A DNA stretch of 64,000 bases from Tianweitania sp. UT-5YL-CI-8 (GCF_030010215.1 NZ_JASCRR010000001.1:62001-126000), one strand, 5' to 3'; positions 1-9,508 are shown, numbered from the stretch's first letter. Made by a program: numbers and translations. Notes: generated by a model not told the origin, from the sequence alone.

Positions 1-1437
1 GAGCAAGATCCCGGCTATGCATATTTTGTAACGCACACCCGGATATGGGAGTTGGCGCTAGGCGGATTGCTGGCTCTTACCCTTCATCACGGGCAAGGGC
101 TGCCAGGCAGCATGCGCATAGGCCTCTCCGTCTTGGGTTTGTTCGCCATTCTGTGGTCGGCGATCTTTTACACGCCGTCGACCATTTTCCCCGGCCTAGC
201 CGCGCTGGTGCCGACGCTCGGCACGGCGGCGGTCATCGTCGCCGGCGATACAAGGATAGGGGGCTTCCGCAGATGGCGCGCCGGTTGGTTGATCTGGCTC
301 GGCGACCGTTCATATTCGTTATATCTGTGGCACTGGCCGCTCATCCTCTTCTACAATGGATGGCAAGAGCAGATCGGCTTGGTAGACGGGATCGGTCTCG
401 TTGCAATGGCTGTGTTGCTGTCGCATATATCCTACGAGTATATCGAGCAGCGCTATCGCTACCCGAACCGTAGGTCAGAATGGCTTCCCTTGGCTGGTGG
501 GCTCGGATCGATAGCCGTCTCGGTGGCTGCCTTCGGCGTGCTGCAGTACTGGATGGTGTCGCAAGGCAGCGCCGGAGTGACTTTTGCCGACGCACGCTAT
601 CCCGGGCCTGCTGTTCTTCTTTCCGGCGTCTCGTCACCTCCAAACATCGAGCCAATCCCTCCGCTCGCTGTATTGAAGCGTGATCTGCCTTCCGTGTACA
701 ACAAATGCCATCAGAACCAAAAACGAGCAGAGCCCGTCCACTGTATTTTGGGCAATCCTCAGGGACGTAAAACCATCGCAGTCGTCGGCGACTCTCATGC
801 CGCGAATTGGATACCGGCTCTGGAGAGGATTGCTACCGAGAATGACTGGAGGCTGCTGACATTCACCAAGTCTGCTTGTGCGTTCAGCCGTGTCGAGGTG
901 CAACTGAAGGGCAAGCCTTACACATCTTGCATGGAGTGGCGCGAAAATGTCGTCGAGTCTATCAAGGCCAACCCTGTAGACATCATATTCATTGGTCAAT
1001 CGCCATATCGCTATATAGATAAAGAGGTGATGGCACGGGGCTTGCGCAGTATCTGGAGCGAACTCTCGCAATCAGGAATACGGATAATCCCCATCCAGGA
1101 CACGCCTTTCATGCCATTTCAACCGGAGGAATGTCTTGCTAAGAACGACAGCAAGTTATGCGTGGCACCGCGCAGGGAGGTCTTGCCGCCGGACGTATTT
1201 GAACATGCATCGCGAGAGATGAATGGCATCCGTGTCGTCGATATGAACGATGCCATATGCGGGCCGGAAAATTGCGAAACAATAGTTGGAAACATGATCG
1301 TCTGGCGTGATCGTCATCATCTCTCGGCGACTTATTCCGCAGCTTTGGCCCCATATTTGGCCAAACAAGCACGGTTGCCGTTCCCAAAAATCTCGAAATC
1401 GCGAATCATCCAACCGAACAACGCGCCGCCGGGTTGA
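1..1437 (+). CDS. Acyltransferase 3 family protein with C-terminal SGNH domain (OafA/YrhL-like), 5' truncated by window edge
   Basis: The reading frame is open from base 1, so the true start lies outside the window; the first residues (FVTHTRIWELALGG) are typical of an internal helix of acyltransferase-3 membrane proteins. Several hydrophobic segments follow, then a soluble C-terminal part with the SGNH signature GDSHAANW and a closing DRHHLS, which supply the serine and Asp-His of an SGNH hydrolase fold. Such fusion proteins move O-acetyl or similar groups across the inner membrane onto surface polysaccharides (known for the family). The acceptor cannot be read from the sequence. Its gene neighbours lie upstream of the window. 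Confidence 0.85.
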   Translation, partial: EQDPGYAYFVTHTRIWELALGGLLALTLHHGQGLPGSMRIGLSVLGLFAILWSAIFYTPSTIFPGLAALVPTLGTAAVIVAGDTRIGGFRRWRAGWLIWLGDRSYSLYLWHWPLILFYNGWQEQIGLVDGIGLVAMAVLLSHISYEYIEQRYRYPNRRSEWLPLAGGLGSIAVSVAAFGVLQYWMVSQGSAGVTFADARYPGPAVLLSGVSSPPNIEPIPPLAVLKRDLPSVYNKCHQNQKRAEPVHCILGNPQGRKTIAVVGDSHAANWIPALERIATENDWRLLTFTKSACAFSRVEVQLKGKPYTSCMEWRENVVESIKANPVDIIFIGQSPYRYIDKEVMARGLRSIWSELSQSGIRIIPIQDTPFMPFQPEECLAKNDSKLCVAPRREVLPPDVFEHASREMNGIRVVDMNDAICGPENCETIVGNMIVWRDRHHLSATYSAALAPYLAKQARLPFPKISKSRIIQPNNAPPG

Positions 1438-1706
1438 CAGGAGATGGTCTCAACTTCCGCAACGTTCTTAATCGGATCCTGCCCTGATCGCCGCCCCCGT
1501 CATCAAGTGCGGCAGCGGCTATAGGAAGCGGACGAATCCGTTGCAAATTCGCGGATGGCTCGCGTCCTGACCCTCTATTTTGGAAGGTTGGCAATGTAAG
1601 TTGCAAGCCGGAATCGATGAGTAGCCCTGTTTCAGGGAGTAATCTCTCGTTCCGCCGATACGTTACTGATTTCGGGCACGGCTTGTGGTTATCGGTTCAT
1701 ATCCTT
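1438..1706. other. Intergenic stretch, no gene seen
   Basis: This lies between the converging acyltransferase and LysR genes. Short open frames here have no recognisable content or ribosome binding site. No clear hairpin with a T-run was seen. Confidence 0.4.
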
Positions 1707-2657
1707 TCAAGCGCACAGGTGCTGTGACATGACGACTTCATTGGCGGTGTATTCGCTAACTCGGCGAATTTCGACGGTGATCTTGTCCGCAAGGTACTTT
1801 GCAGCCGGGGAGAGGTCGCGATTTCGCAGCCGGATCAGGGACATCGCGCGGCGGACCTGAGGGTCCGTGAGCGGAATGGCGCGGGCGTGGACCAGGGGTT
1901 GTTTCTCCAGACGCGTGCTGGGTTGAATGGCAACGCCCAAACCTGCCTCCGCCATGGCAATGATCGTTTCGGCCTGTATGAACTGATACCGGTTCGCGGT
2001 TTCCAGCCCGTTTTCACGAAGAACGCGATCGACGATCCGTCGCATCGCCGTCTGCGGAGCCGGAAGCAGGATTGGAAACTGCGAAATTTCACGCCACGTG
2101 ACGCTGTCACGCGATTCCGCGATGAAGCGGGGGTGGACTATGGCATGAAGGGGCTCGACAAGGATCGGGGTGAAATCGAACGCACCATCTTCTGTATGTG
2201 GTCCGATTGCGAAATCCACCTCCTGCTTTCTCAGGGCTTCGTAGAGATCCGTTGAGGTCAGTTCGCGGATCGTTACCGCGACTTCCGGGAATTGCCGCAC
2301 GAACTCGGTCAGGATCGGCGGCAGATAAATCGAGGCGAGATGAGATGAACTGGCAAGCGAAAGCTGGCCACGCTTGAGATCCGCAGCTTCGCGAATTTCG
2401 CGCAGGCCGTGCAGGATTTCGAAATGGGCCTTGCGCAGACTGTCGCGCAGTTTTGCCCCTTCTTCCGTGAGTTTCACGCTGCGGGTGGTGCGCTCGAAAA
2501 GCTTAACCTGCAATTGGTCTTCAAGCTGGCGGACCTGAATGCTGACGGCCGAATGGGCACGGTTCAGCTTTTCCCCGGCAAGGCGAAAACTTCCTTCACT
2601 GGCAACGGCAAGAAAGGTTTGAAGCAGCCGCAGATTAATGTCGTTGATGAATTCCAT
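1707..2657 (-). CDS. LysR-family transcriptional regulator
   Basis: A 316-residue protein of standard LysR length. The N-terminal winged helix-turn-helix (about residues 8-66, with LRLLQTFLAVASEGSF and AHSAVSIQVRQLEDQL) is followed by a substrate-binding-like effector domain (about 95-300). It is divergent from the tctCBA transporter and acid-sugar genes, separated by about 260 bases, the usual arrangement for a LysR activator and its target operon. The effector is unknown; by position it is likely a substrate or intermediate of the downstream acid-sugar pathway. Confidence 0.9.
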   Translation of the reverse strand: MEFINDINLRLLQTFLAVASEGSFRLAGEKLNRAHSAVSIQVRQLEDQLQVKLFERTTRSVKLTEEGAKLRDSLRKAHFEILHGLREIREAADLKRGQLSLASSSHLASIYLPPILTEFVRQFPEVAVTIRELTSTDLYEALRKQEVDFAIGPHTEDGAFDFTPILVEPLHAIVHPRFIAESRDSVTWREISQFPILLPAPQTAMRRIVDRVLRENGLETANRYQFIQAETIIAMAEAGLGVAIQPSTRLEKQPLVHARAIPLTDPQVRRAMSLIRLRNRDLSPAAKYLADKITVEIRRVSEYTANEVVMSQHLCA

Positions 2658-2687
2658 GGCTTATCCACTGGTCGTATTTCAAGACCA

Positions 2688-2711
2688 ATCGGTATCATTA
2701 TTATACTTGAT
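2688..2711. promoter_or_regulatory. Candidate LysR-type operator
   Basis: An AT-rich interrupted palindrome with ATC/GAT ends and inner GGTAT/ATAC arms lies 31 bases before the lysR start codon in the divergent intergenic region. It has the size of a LysR box. Binding is inferred from position only. Confidence 0.35.
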
Positions 2712-2914
2712 TTACCACCCTGTCACAGTTCAATCTCCTCTGGTCGCAATAGGGAAGAGATTGCAGGCATGGATGGAGGGTCGGACCAAAAACAAAAATT
2801 CAGGAGAGTCCTGTTCCGCGGCGGTCAACGGTTGCATCCGAAAATCGATCACGCGACGCTGAAGACACCCGACGAGGCCATCCGTCAATCGACAGAAATT
2901 TGGGAGGAAGATTT

Positions 2915-3901
2915 ATGGAAAAACATGAAGCCCGAAAGGGAATGAAGCGCCGTATGCTGCTGGCCTGTGGCGCAGTGTTGCTGGTTATGCAGCCGATGCT
3001 GGGCTCGGTGGCGCGGGCGGATGATTATCCGAACAAGACCATGAACTACATCGTCGCCTTCGGCGTCGGTGGTGGCAGCGACATCATCGCCCGCACGATG
3101 GTCAAGGTCATCGATGAAAAAAAGCTCATTCCGGTGAAGATGCTGGTCGAGAACCGTCCGGGTGGTTCCGGCGCGATCGGCTACTCGTTCATCAATAGCC
3201 AGAAGGGCGATCCCTATTATCTCGGCGGAGTCGGCGTCAGCTTCTTCACAACGCCGCTGCTCGGCAAGATGCCGCTGAGCTACCGCGATTTCACGCCGCT
3301 GGCAGCCATTGCGCGCTCGCCCTACATCCTCGCCGTGACGGCCGATTCCGACATCAAGTCGATCGACGACATCAAGAAGGCGACCGGCCTGACCATCGGC
3401 ACGGCCGGCGCCGTTTCCGACCCGGCGCTGTTGTCGCATCTCCTGAACAAGGAGACCGGCGCCACGATCAAGGTGGTGCCTTACGATGGGGAAGGGGAAG
3501 TGATGGCCGCGGTGCTCGGAAAGCATCTCGACCTTCTGTTCGGCAATCCCAACGAAATTCTCGAACAGGTGAATGCCGGCGCCATGCGGGCGCTCGCCGT
3601 GACCTCGGCCGAGCGGATGACCTCGCTGCCGGACGTCCCGAGTTTCTCCGAGCTCGGCTACGACATCGTCCATACCCAGTTGCGCGGAATCATCATGCCG
3701 AAGGACGTCCCGGCAGAAGCCGTTTCCTATTGGGAAGGCATCCTGAAGACCGTGGCGGAAAGCCCGGAATGGCGCACGCAATATGTCGACCGCTTCAACG
3801 AGATCCCGATCTTTCTGGACAGCAAGGCTTTCGAAGCGGAAATCGCAGCGACATCGGCACGGTACGAGACGCTGATGCGCGAACTCGGCCTTATCAAGTA
3901 A
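2915..3901 (+). CDS. tctC: Tripartite tricarboxylate transporter substrate-binding protein (TctC/Bug family)
   Basis: A periplasmic binding protein of about 328 residues. I chose ATG 2915 because GGGAGGAAG sits just before it; an in-frame TTG at 2900 lacks such a site. A basic N-terminus and hydrophobic core ending in SVARA-DDYP form a Sec signal peptide. The mature start (YPNKTMNYIVAFGVGGGSD) matches the Bug-family beta1-alpha1 loop that holds the carboxylate. It delivers a carboxylic acid to the TctAB membrane proteins encoded next. Given the downstream acid-sugar kinase and decarboxylase, the ligand is more likely a sugar acid than citrate (inference). Confidence 0.88.
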   Translation: MEKHEARKGMKRRMLLACGAVLLVMQPMLGSVARADDYPNKTMNYIVAFGVGGGSDIIARTMVKVIDEKKLIPVKMLVENRPGGSGAIGYSFINSQKGDPYYLGGVGVSFFTTPLLGKMPLSYRDFTPLAAIARSPYILAVTADSDIKSIDDIKKATGLTIGTAGAVSDPALLSHLLNKETGATIKVVPYDGEGEVMAAVLGKHLDLLFGNPNEILEQVNAGAMRALAVTSAERMTSLPDVPSFSELGYDIVHTQLRGIIMPKDVPAEAVSYWEGILKTVAESPEWRTQYVDRFNEIPIFLDSKAFEAEIAATSARYETLMRELGLIK

Positions 3902-3985
3902 CGCCAGCGGCTCTCGCCAAAGGCGAGGGCCGATCATACCGGCCTGCCGAAGCGTAAGGCGCCGCAGGCCCAGGAGACGCACCCC

Positions 3986-4432
3986 GTGATACCTCTACGA
4001 TCCTTCGACTTCGGCCTCTCGGCCATCCTCGCCCTCCTGGGGCTCTATATCGTCTCGCAGGGAATAAGTTTCGGCTATCAGGACGGCGCCGTGCCGGCGG
4101 CCGGCTTCTTTCCCTTCTGGATCGGAGCCGGCCTCGCCCTTTTCTCAGGCCTCAACCTTATCCGCCTCTTCCGGCATTCCGGCGTTCTCGGCGCAGTTGA
4201 CAGGATGGAGATCGTTCGGGTGGGGCTGGTCAGCCTCGCGCTCTGCGGGTTTGTCATCCTGTCCGGTTTCATCGGTATGATCGGAGCCTCCGTGCTGCTG
4301 ATGATCGCGGTCGGCATGGTTTTCGGCGCACGCGACCGGCGTTCCATTCTGGCCGTCAGTGCAATCGCCGTGGGGATGGCTGGCATCCTTTATCTGGTCT
4401 TCGGCGTCGTGCTGACCATTCCTCTGCTTTGA
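3986..4432 (+). CDS. tctB: Tripartite tricarboxylate transporter small membrane subunit TctB
   Basis: A 148-residue protein with four hydrophobic segments, the usual size and topology of TctB. It starts at GTG 3986 with AGGAGA about ten bases upstream. The sequence includes the family pattern of an early FGYQDGAVPAAGFFP loop after the first helix. It is the accessory small subunit that works with TctA in secondary transport driven by an ion gradient. It lies between tctC and tctA. Confidence 0.85.
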   Translation: MIPLRSFDFGLSAILALLGLYIVSQGISFGYQDGAVPAAGFFPFWIGAGLALFSGLNLIRLFRHSGVLGAVDRMEIVRVGLVSLALCGFVILSGFIGMIGASVLLMIAVGMVFGARDRRSILAVSAIAVGMAGILYLVFGVVLTIPLL

Positions 4433-4453
4433 GCTTCGGAAAGAAACTCTCTC

Positions 4454-5971
4454 ATGTTTGATTCATGGTACTTGCTTGCTGATGGACTGGTCGCTGCCTC
4501 GCAGCCCAACGTCCTCGCCGCGATCATGGTCGGCGCCATCATCGGCCTGTTCATCGGCGCGCTGCCGGGCCTCGGGCCGACCGCCGGCGTGGCGATCCTC
4601 TTGCCTGTCGCCGTCAGCTTCGACGGAACATCGGCCATCGCGGCCCTCGGTGCTGTCTATTACGGCGCACAATATGGCGGCGCGGTAACCGCCATTCTGC
4701 TTGGCATCCCCGGCGACGCCTCCGCGACGATGACCGTCATAGACGGCCACAAGCTGGCTCGCAACGGCAAGGCGGGCGCTGCCCTCGGGCTCAGCATCGC
4801 CGCCTCGTTCATCGGCGGCTTGATCGGACTGTTGCTGCTGACGGCCTTCGCCACGACGATCGCCAGGGCTGCTATCGCCTTCGGTCCGATCGAGATGACC
4901 GCGTTGATGATTTTTTCACTATCGCTCGTCAGCGTTCTCGGCGGGAAAGATCTGAACAAGGCGATGATGTCGCTGTTTCTCGGCCTATTCATCGGTACCA
5001 TCGGCCTCGACCCGATGATCGGCCTGCCGCGCTTCGATTTCGGCGAGGTCCGCCTGTTCGACGGCATCGAATTCTCGATCATCGCGGTCGGCCTTTTCGG
5101 TTTGGCCGAGATGTATGCGACACCGCCGTCGATCGGCAAGCCGGAGGAGGCCAGCCGCTTCCGCTTCCGCGAACTTTTTCCAGATGTGCGCGCCACGCTG
5201 CAATGCTGGCGGGAACTGGGTTCCGGGTCGCTCATCGGCTTCTTCATCGGTATCCTGCCCGGTGCGGGCGCAACGGCCGCGACCATGATCGCCTATGCCT
5301 TTGCCAAGCGCACCTCCAAGCATCCCGAGCGGTTCGGCCATGGTGCGCTGGAAGGCGTGGCCGCACCGGAAGCAGCCAACAACAGCGCCGCCTACGGCAA
5401 TATGATCCCGATGTTCGCGCTCGGTATTCCGGGCTCGGGCACCACGGCGGTTCTGATGGGCGGCTTGCTGATGATCGGCCTGCAGCCAGGCCCGATGCTC
5501 TTCCAGACGCAATCGGCATTCGTCTGGACGATCTTCGGCAGCTTCTATATCGGCAATCTCGCGCTGGTGGCGATCACCATCGTGCTCACGCCTATTCTTG
5601 CAACCTGTGCCTTCGTAAGGCCCAGCTTCCTGTTCCCAGGCGTGATCGCCATCATCGCCTTCGGCATCTTCGGCATCAACAATTCGATGTTCGAGGTGAT
5701 GCTGGTCATCGGTTTCGGCATTCTCGGCTATCTGATGATGAAGCTCGACTATCCGCCTGTGCCGCTCGTGCTCGGCATGATCCTTGGGCCGATCCTCGAG
5801 CGCGGCATCCGTCGGACTCTCGTTGCTTCGGATGGTGACCTCTCTGTCTTCTTCAAGAGCCCGATTGCGCTGGTGATCCTCCTGATCACCTTAGTGCTTG
5901 TCGTCTCGCCCTGGCTGGTTTCCCAGCGCGCCAAACGGCAGGCGGATGTGGCGAACACGATCGCGAAATAA
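4454..5971 (+). CDS. tctA: Tripartite tricarboxylate transporter large membrane subunit TctA
   Basis: A 505-residue, strongly hydrophobic protein of normal TctA length. It carries the conserved glycine-rich loops GALPGLGPTAGVAILLP (about residues 36-52) and PGAGATAATMIAY (about 270-282), and the repeat-related segment ALGIPGSGTTAVLMGGL. This is the translocating subunit and should act with the upstream TctC and TctB proteins at the inner membrane. A stable hairpin follows the stop codon, before the dehydrogenase-like gene. Confidence 0.92.
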   Translation: MFDSWYLLADGLVAASQPNVLAAIMVGAIIGLFIGALPGLGPTAGVAILLPVAVSFDGTSAIAALGAVYYGAQYGGAVTAILLGIPGDASATMTVIDGHKLARNGKAGAALGLSIAASFIGGLIGLLLLTAFATTIARAAIAFGPIEMTALMIFSLSLVSVLGGKDLNKAMMSLFLGLFIGTIGLDPMIGLPRFDFGEVRLFDGIEFSIIAVGLFGLAEMYATPPSIGKPEEASRFRFRELFPDVRATLQCWRELGSGSLIGFFIGILPGAGATAATMIAYAFAKRTSKHPERFGHGALEGVAAPEAANNSAAYGNMIPMFALGIPGSGTTAVLMGGLLMIGLQPGPMLFQTQSAFVWTIFGSFYIGNLALVAITIVLTPILATCAFVRPSFLFPGVIAIIAFGIFGINNSMFEVMLVIGFGILGYLMMKLDYPPVPLVLGMILGPILERGIRRTLVASDGDLSVFFKSPIALVILLITLVLVVSPWLVSQRAKRQADVANTIAK

Positions 5972-5977
5972 CGCTTT

Positions 5978-6005
5978 CCCGGATGGTACTGTTCAACCGT
6001 CCGGG
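5978..6005 (+). terminator. Stem-loop after tctA
   Basis: CCCGGATGGT pairs with ACCGTCCGGG (one G-T wobble) around an 8-base loop, starting seven bases after the tctA stop. No T-run follows, so it may protect the transporter mRNA 3' end or weaken read-through rather than stop transcription fully. Confidence 0.5.
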
Positions 6006-6137
6006 TTCCACTCCGACCCTCGAATGACGGTGCTCAAAATTTTGACCTGGGCGCCGAACGGGAAAACTTGCGCCTTTTCCAGGGCTGTTCAACTGCGCTG
6101 CGCCACGCGGAGCGATTGAAATAAGGGAATTCTGTCA

Positions 6138-7553
6138 ATGGTTTATCATCATCTCTATGCCCGCTTCGCCAAGATCGAGGAGGTCAATATCGGCATCATC
6201 GGCGCGGGGAATTATGGCACGGCCATCGTCACCCAATCGCCCTACACGCCGCGGCTGAACGTGGTGGCGGTCGCCGACATCTCGCTCGATGCGGCCCGTG
6301 GCGCCTATGAAAAGGCCGGCTACGACATGGCGAAGACGAGCTATGTGGAAACGGCGGAAGAAGCGCAATTGCACATAGCTGAAGGCCGCTCGATCTACAC
6401 CGACCGGCCTGGAATCATCGGAGACATTCCAGCCGTGCACGTGGTCTGCGAAAGCAGCGGCTCGCCGGAGGGCGGTGTGACATACGCCCTGCAGGCGATC
6501 AAGGCCGGCAAGCATGTCGCGATGGTGACAAAGGATTGCGACGTTGCGGTCGGGCCGATGCTGAAGCAGATGGCAAAGGACGCAGGCGTGATCTACACGC
6601 CGGTCGATGGGGATCAGCATGGCCTGCTCATCCAGTTCTACGAGTGGGCGAAGTCCGTCGGCCTGACGGTTCTCTCCGGCGGCAAGGCGACGGATGGCGA
6701 ATTCGTCTATGACGAGGCTGCCGGTACGGTCTCGATCAAGACCGAAAAGAAGATCCATGCACCTTTTGTCGAGATGATTGCCGTTTCGCAGGAGGATCGC
6801 AAATGGCTTTCCATGATCCCCAAAGGCCAGACGGCGGAATATGTCACCCGCCGCAAGGAAATCCTTGCGCGCCTGCCGCAGCCCGGCGCCTACGACCTTT
6901 GCGAGATCACGGTTGCAGCCAATTATACCGGCATGACGCCGGCCGTGGACACCCTGGTTCACGCGCCGTTGCGGATCACGGAGATCCCGATCGTCTATTG
7001 CGAAACGGCCAAGGGCGGCGTGTTCGAGCGCAGCAATACGATCGATCTGGCGACGTGCCTGCGGCGGCCCGACGAATCCGGTCTCGGTGGCGGTGTCTTC
7101 CTTGTCGTGCGCTGCGATAATGCCTATTCGAACCATATTCTGACGACGAAGGGGCAAATCCCCAATTACGATGAGACGGCTGCGGTCATCTACCGGCCCT
7201 ACCATCTCTGCGGAGTGGAAACAGCGACCTCGCTGCTCATGGCGGGTCTGCTCGGCATCGACACTGGCTCCGACGATTATCGCCCGCGCTATGACCTCGC
7301 CAAAGTCGCGGCCCGGGATATCATGACCGGCGAGATATTCGGCAACGATCACAGCCCGATGATGACGGCGCGGATCATCCCCGCCGTGCCCGTCGCGCTC
7401 GGCAATCCCGCTTGCGCGCATCTGCTGACCGGCAATCGCGCGAAAGTGGATATCCCGGCGGGCACGCTCATCACCTACGATATGGTGGATGAGCCGGAGG
7501 GTTCGACGCTCTGGAACATCCGCCGTCTTCAGGACCGGACATTCCTGTTCTGA
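6138..7553 (+). CDS. NAD(P)-binding dehydrogenase-like protein with C-terminal SAF domain (COG4091-type 'homoserine dehydrogenase-like')
   Basis: A 471-residue protein. A Rossmann fingerprint GAGNYG (residues 22-27) opens an NAD(P)-binding domain. The last third contains an SAF-type segment (VDIPAGTLITYDMV) like those of antifreeze-like proteins and some altronate or sialate enzymes. The family is annotated from homology to homoserine dehydrogenase, but the usual downstream catalytic motifs are not obvious and no methionine or threonine genes are nearby. AGGGAA precedes the ATG. It is the first enzyme gene after the transporter and probably oxidises or rearranges the imported acid sugar (inference). 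The reaction is unknown to me. Confidence 0.7.
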   Translation: MVYHHLYARFAKIEEVNIGIIGAGNYGTAIVTQSPYTPRLNVVAVADISLDAARGAYEKAGYDMAKTSYVETAEEAQLHIAEGRSIYTDRPGIIGDIPAVHVVCESSGSPEGGVTYALQAIKAGKHVAMVTKDCDVAVGPMLKQMAKDAGVIYTPVDGDQHGLLIQFYEWAKSVGLTVLSGGKATDGEFVYDEAAGTVSIKTEKKIHAPFVEMIAVSQEDRKWLSMIPKGQTAEYVTRRKEILARLPQPGAYDLCEITVAANYTGMTPAVDTLVHAPLRITEIPIVYCETAKGGVFERSNTIDLATCLRRPDESGLGGGVFLVVRCDNAYSNHILTTKGQIPNYDETAAVIYRPYHLCGVETATSLLMAGLLGIDTGSDDYRPRYDLAKVAARDIMTGEIFGNDHSPMMTARIIPAVPVALGNPACAHLLTGNRAKVDIPAGTLITYDMVDEPEGSTLWNIRRLQDRTFLF

Positions 7554-7571
7554 ATGAGGAGGCCGATATCC

Positions 7572-8246
7572 ATGTCTTCCCCCCGCATCTTCCTGTTCCA
7601 TGCCACGCTGGTTGCGATGGAGCCCATTCGGGATGCCATGCAAAGTCTCTGGCCGGACGCCGAAGCCGTCAATATTCTCGATGAAAGTCTCTCGCTCGAC
7701 CGGGCGCGGGAACCGGTCGCGCTGTCGGAGGAACTCACCCGTCGGTTTGTCGCGCTGGGCCGCCAGGCAGTCGACGGCGGCGCAGACGGGATATTGATCA
7801 CCTGCTCGGCCTTCGGGCCGGCGATCCACAGGCTTGCGGCGGACGTTTCGATCCCCGTTCTCATGCCAAATGAAGCGATGTTTCGGGCAGCACTATCGCA
7901 GGGCTCAAGGATTGGCATGGTCGCGACCTTCGCGCCGGCTATCGGTACGATGGAGGACGAGTTCCGGGAATTTGCATCCGAGACGGGAAGGCCGGCAACG
8001 CTCGAAACGGTGACGGCGGAAGGGGCGATCGAAAGCTTGCGGCGGGGTGATGTGGCTGACCATAATCGCAAGGTGGCCGAGGCCGCGCTGCGTTTTTCCG
8101 GTCTCGACGCACTGATGTTGGCGCATTTTTCCACCTCGCGGGCAGCAGATGCTGTGCGCAGTGTTGTCGATATCCCGGTGCTGACGGCGCCGGAAGCCGC
8201 GGTCTCCAGAATGCGCTCGCTGATTGAGGGAACAGAACCATGCTGA
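7572..8246 (+). CDS. Asp/Glu racemase / hydantoin racemase superfamily protein
   Basis: A 224-residue protein; ATG 7572 has AGGAGG nine bases upstream and is preferred to the in-frame ATG at 7554. The fold is recognised from the paired half-domains. The first catalytic cysteine is present in LITCSAFGPA (Cys78), but the second motif reads LMLAHFSTSR (about 182-190) with no cysteine. One-cysteine members include decarboxylases and isomerases rather than two-base racemases (family knowledge). Its 3' end overlaps the otnK-like gene by seven bases, so translation is likely coupled. The substrate is unknown; an acid-sugar intermediate is inferred. Confidence 0.75.
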   Translation: MSSPRIFLFHATLVAMEPIRDAMQSLWPDAEAVNILDESLSLDRAREPVALSEELTRRFVALGRQAVDGGADGILITCSAFGPAIHRLAADVSIPVLMPNEAMFRAALSQGSRIGMVATFAPAIGTMEDEFREFASETGRPATLETVTAEGAIESLRRGDVADHNRKVAEAALRFSGLDALMLAHFSTSRAADAVRSVVDIPVLTAPEAAVSRMRSLIEGTEPC

Positions 8247-9508
8247 TAGGCGTGATCGCCGACGACTTCACCGGCGCAAGCGACATCGCCAACACGCTGA
8301 CCAAGGGCCTGCCCGGCGAAGGCGGGCTTTTGACGGCGCAATATATGGGCGTGCCACAGCACGATTCGGACGCAGATATCGAGGCTGGCGTCGTCGCCCT
8401 GAAAAGCCGCTCCATTTCTGCTGGAGATGCCGTCGCCCAATCGCTTGCGGCGTTGGAATGGCTGTTGGCGCAGGGCTGCCGGCAAATCGTCTTCAAATAT
8501 TGCTCCACCTTCGATTCCACGCCAGACGGCAACATCGGGCCGGTCGCCGAGGCGCTGGCGGAAAGGCTCGGCGTAAAGGGTGTGGTGGTTTGCCCGGCTT
8601 TTCCAGGTGCGGGAAGAACGATCTATCGGGGCCATCTCTTCGTGCACGACAGGCTGCTCAGCGAATCCGGCATGGAAAAGCATCCCCTGACCCCGATGAC
8701 CGACCCCGATATCCGCCGCTGGCTTTCGCGCCAGACGAAAGCGGCGGTCGGCCTTGTGACCATGGAAACGGTCGGGGAGGGGCCGGAGGCCCTTCGCACG
8801 GCGTTGATGCAGGCGGGCAAAAGTGGTGAAACGCTCGTCGTCACCGACGCCATCTCAAACGCCGATCTGGCCACCATCGGCGCCGCCTGTGCCGATGCGC
8901 CGCTGATCACCGGCGGCTCTGGTGTCGCAATGGCGCTGCCGGCAAATTTCATCCGGCGTGGCGAGGCGCGGGGAGCGGAAAACCGGTTCGCCGGGATCGA
9001 GGGTGCGGAGGCGATCCTGGCCGGCAGTTGCTCCGGTGCCACCCGCAGGCAGATCGACGTGCATGCGCAAACGCATCCGACGCTTGCGATCGACGTCGAT
9101 GCCGTGATGTCCGGTCAGTTTGACCACAACCGGCTTTTGTCGTTTCTGGAGAACAACAGGGGACGGTCGCCGCTTGCCTACTCCTCCGGCGATCCGGCAA
9201 CCGTTACCGCCGCGCAGGAAAAGTATGGCCGTGAGGTTGTTGCGGACCGGCTCGACGCGCTTTTTGGAGAGACGGCGCGTGCGCTCGTTGCCGGCGGCGT
9301 CAGAAGGCTTGTCATCGCAGGTGGTGAAACATCGGGGGCCGTGGTGCAGGCGCTCGATCTTGGGGCCTTGCGGGTCGGGCCGGAGATCGATCCGGGCGTG
9401 CCGATCCTGGCTAATGCCGAGGGCACGATTGCGCTTGCCCTGAAGTCCGGCAATTTCGGATCGGAAGATTTCCTTGCAAAGGCGCTCGATGCGATGGTCG
9501 GCCGATGA
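8240..9508 (+). CDS. otnK: Four-carbon acid sugar kinase family protein, probable 3-oxo-tetronate kinase
   Basis: A 422-residue member of the former DUF1537 family. The N-terminal substrate domain begins IADDFTGASD (residues 6-15), the diagnostic DDxTGA motif. The C-terminal nucleotide-binding domain contains the GGETSG loop (about residue 362). In characterised clusters this family phosphorylates 3-oxo-tetronates at C4, and the product is decarboxylated by OtnC, encoded here directly downstream with a four-base overlap. Substrate identity is inferred from that pairing. No LtnD-type beta-hydroxyacid dehydrogenase is present, so the oxidising step may be done by the SAF-domain protein. Confidence 0.82.
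   Translation: MLIGVIADDFTGASDIANTLTKGLPGEGGLLTAQYMGVPQHDSDADIEAGVVALKSRSISAGDAVAQSLAALEWLLAQGCRQIVFKYCSTFDSTPDGNIGPVAEALAERLGVKGVVVCPAFPGAGRTIYRGHLFVHDRLLSESGMEKHPLTPMTDPDIRRWLSRQTKAAVGLVTMETVGEGPEALRTALMQAGKSGETLVVTDAISNADLATIGAACADAPLITGGSGVAMALPANFIRRGEARGAENRFAGIEGAEAILAGSCSGATRRQIDVHAQTHPTLAIDVDAVMSGQFDHNRLLSFLENNRGRSPLAYSSGDPATVTAAQEKYGREVVADRLDALFGETARALVAGGVRRLVIAGGETSGAVVQALDLGALRVGPEIDPGVPILANAEGTIALALKSGNFGSEDFLAKALDAMVGR

Noticed and set aside
2885-3982. Long minus-strand open frame (365 codons) opposite tctC
   Set aside because: It is the mirror of a clear TctC gene with signal peptide and ribosome site. It is rich in Arg, His and Asp without any motif, as expected of an antisense frame in high-GC DNA.
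6135-7829. 564-codon minus-strand open frame
   Set aside because: It overlaps the SAF-domain gene and the racemase-family gene entirely, has shadow-like composition and no ribosome site.
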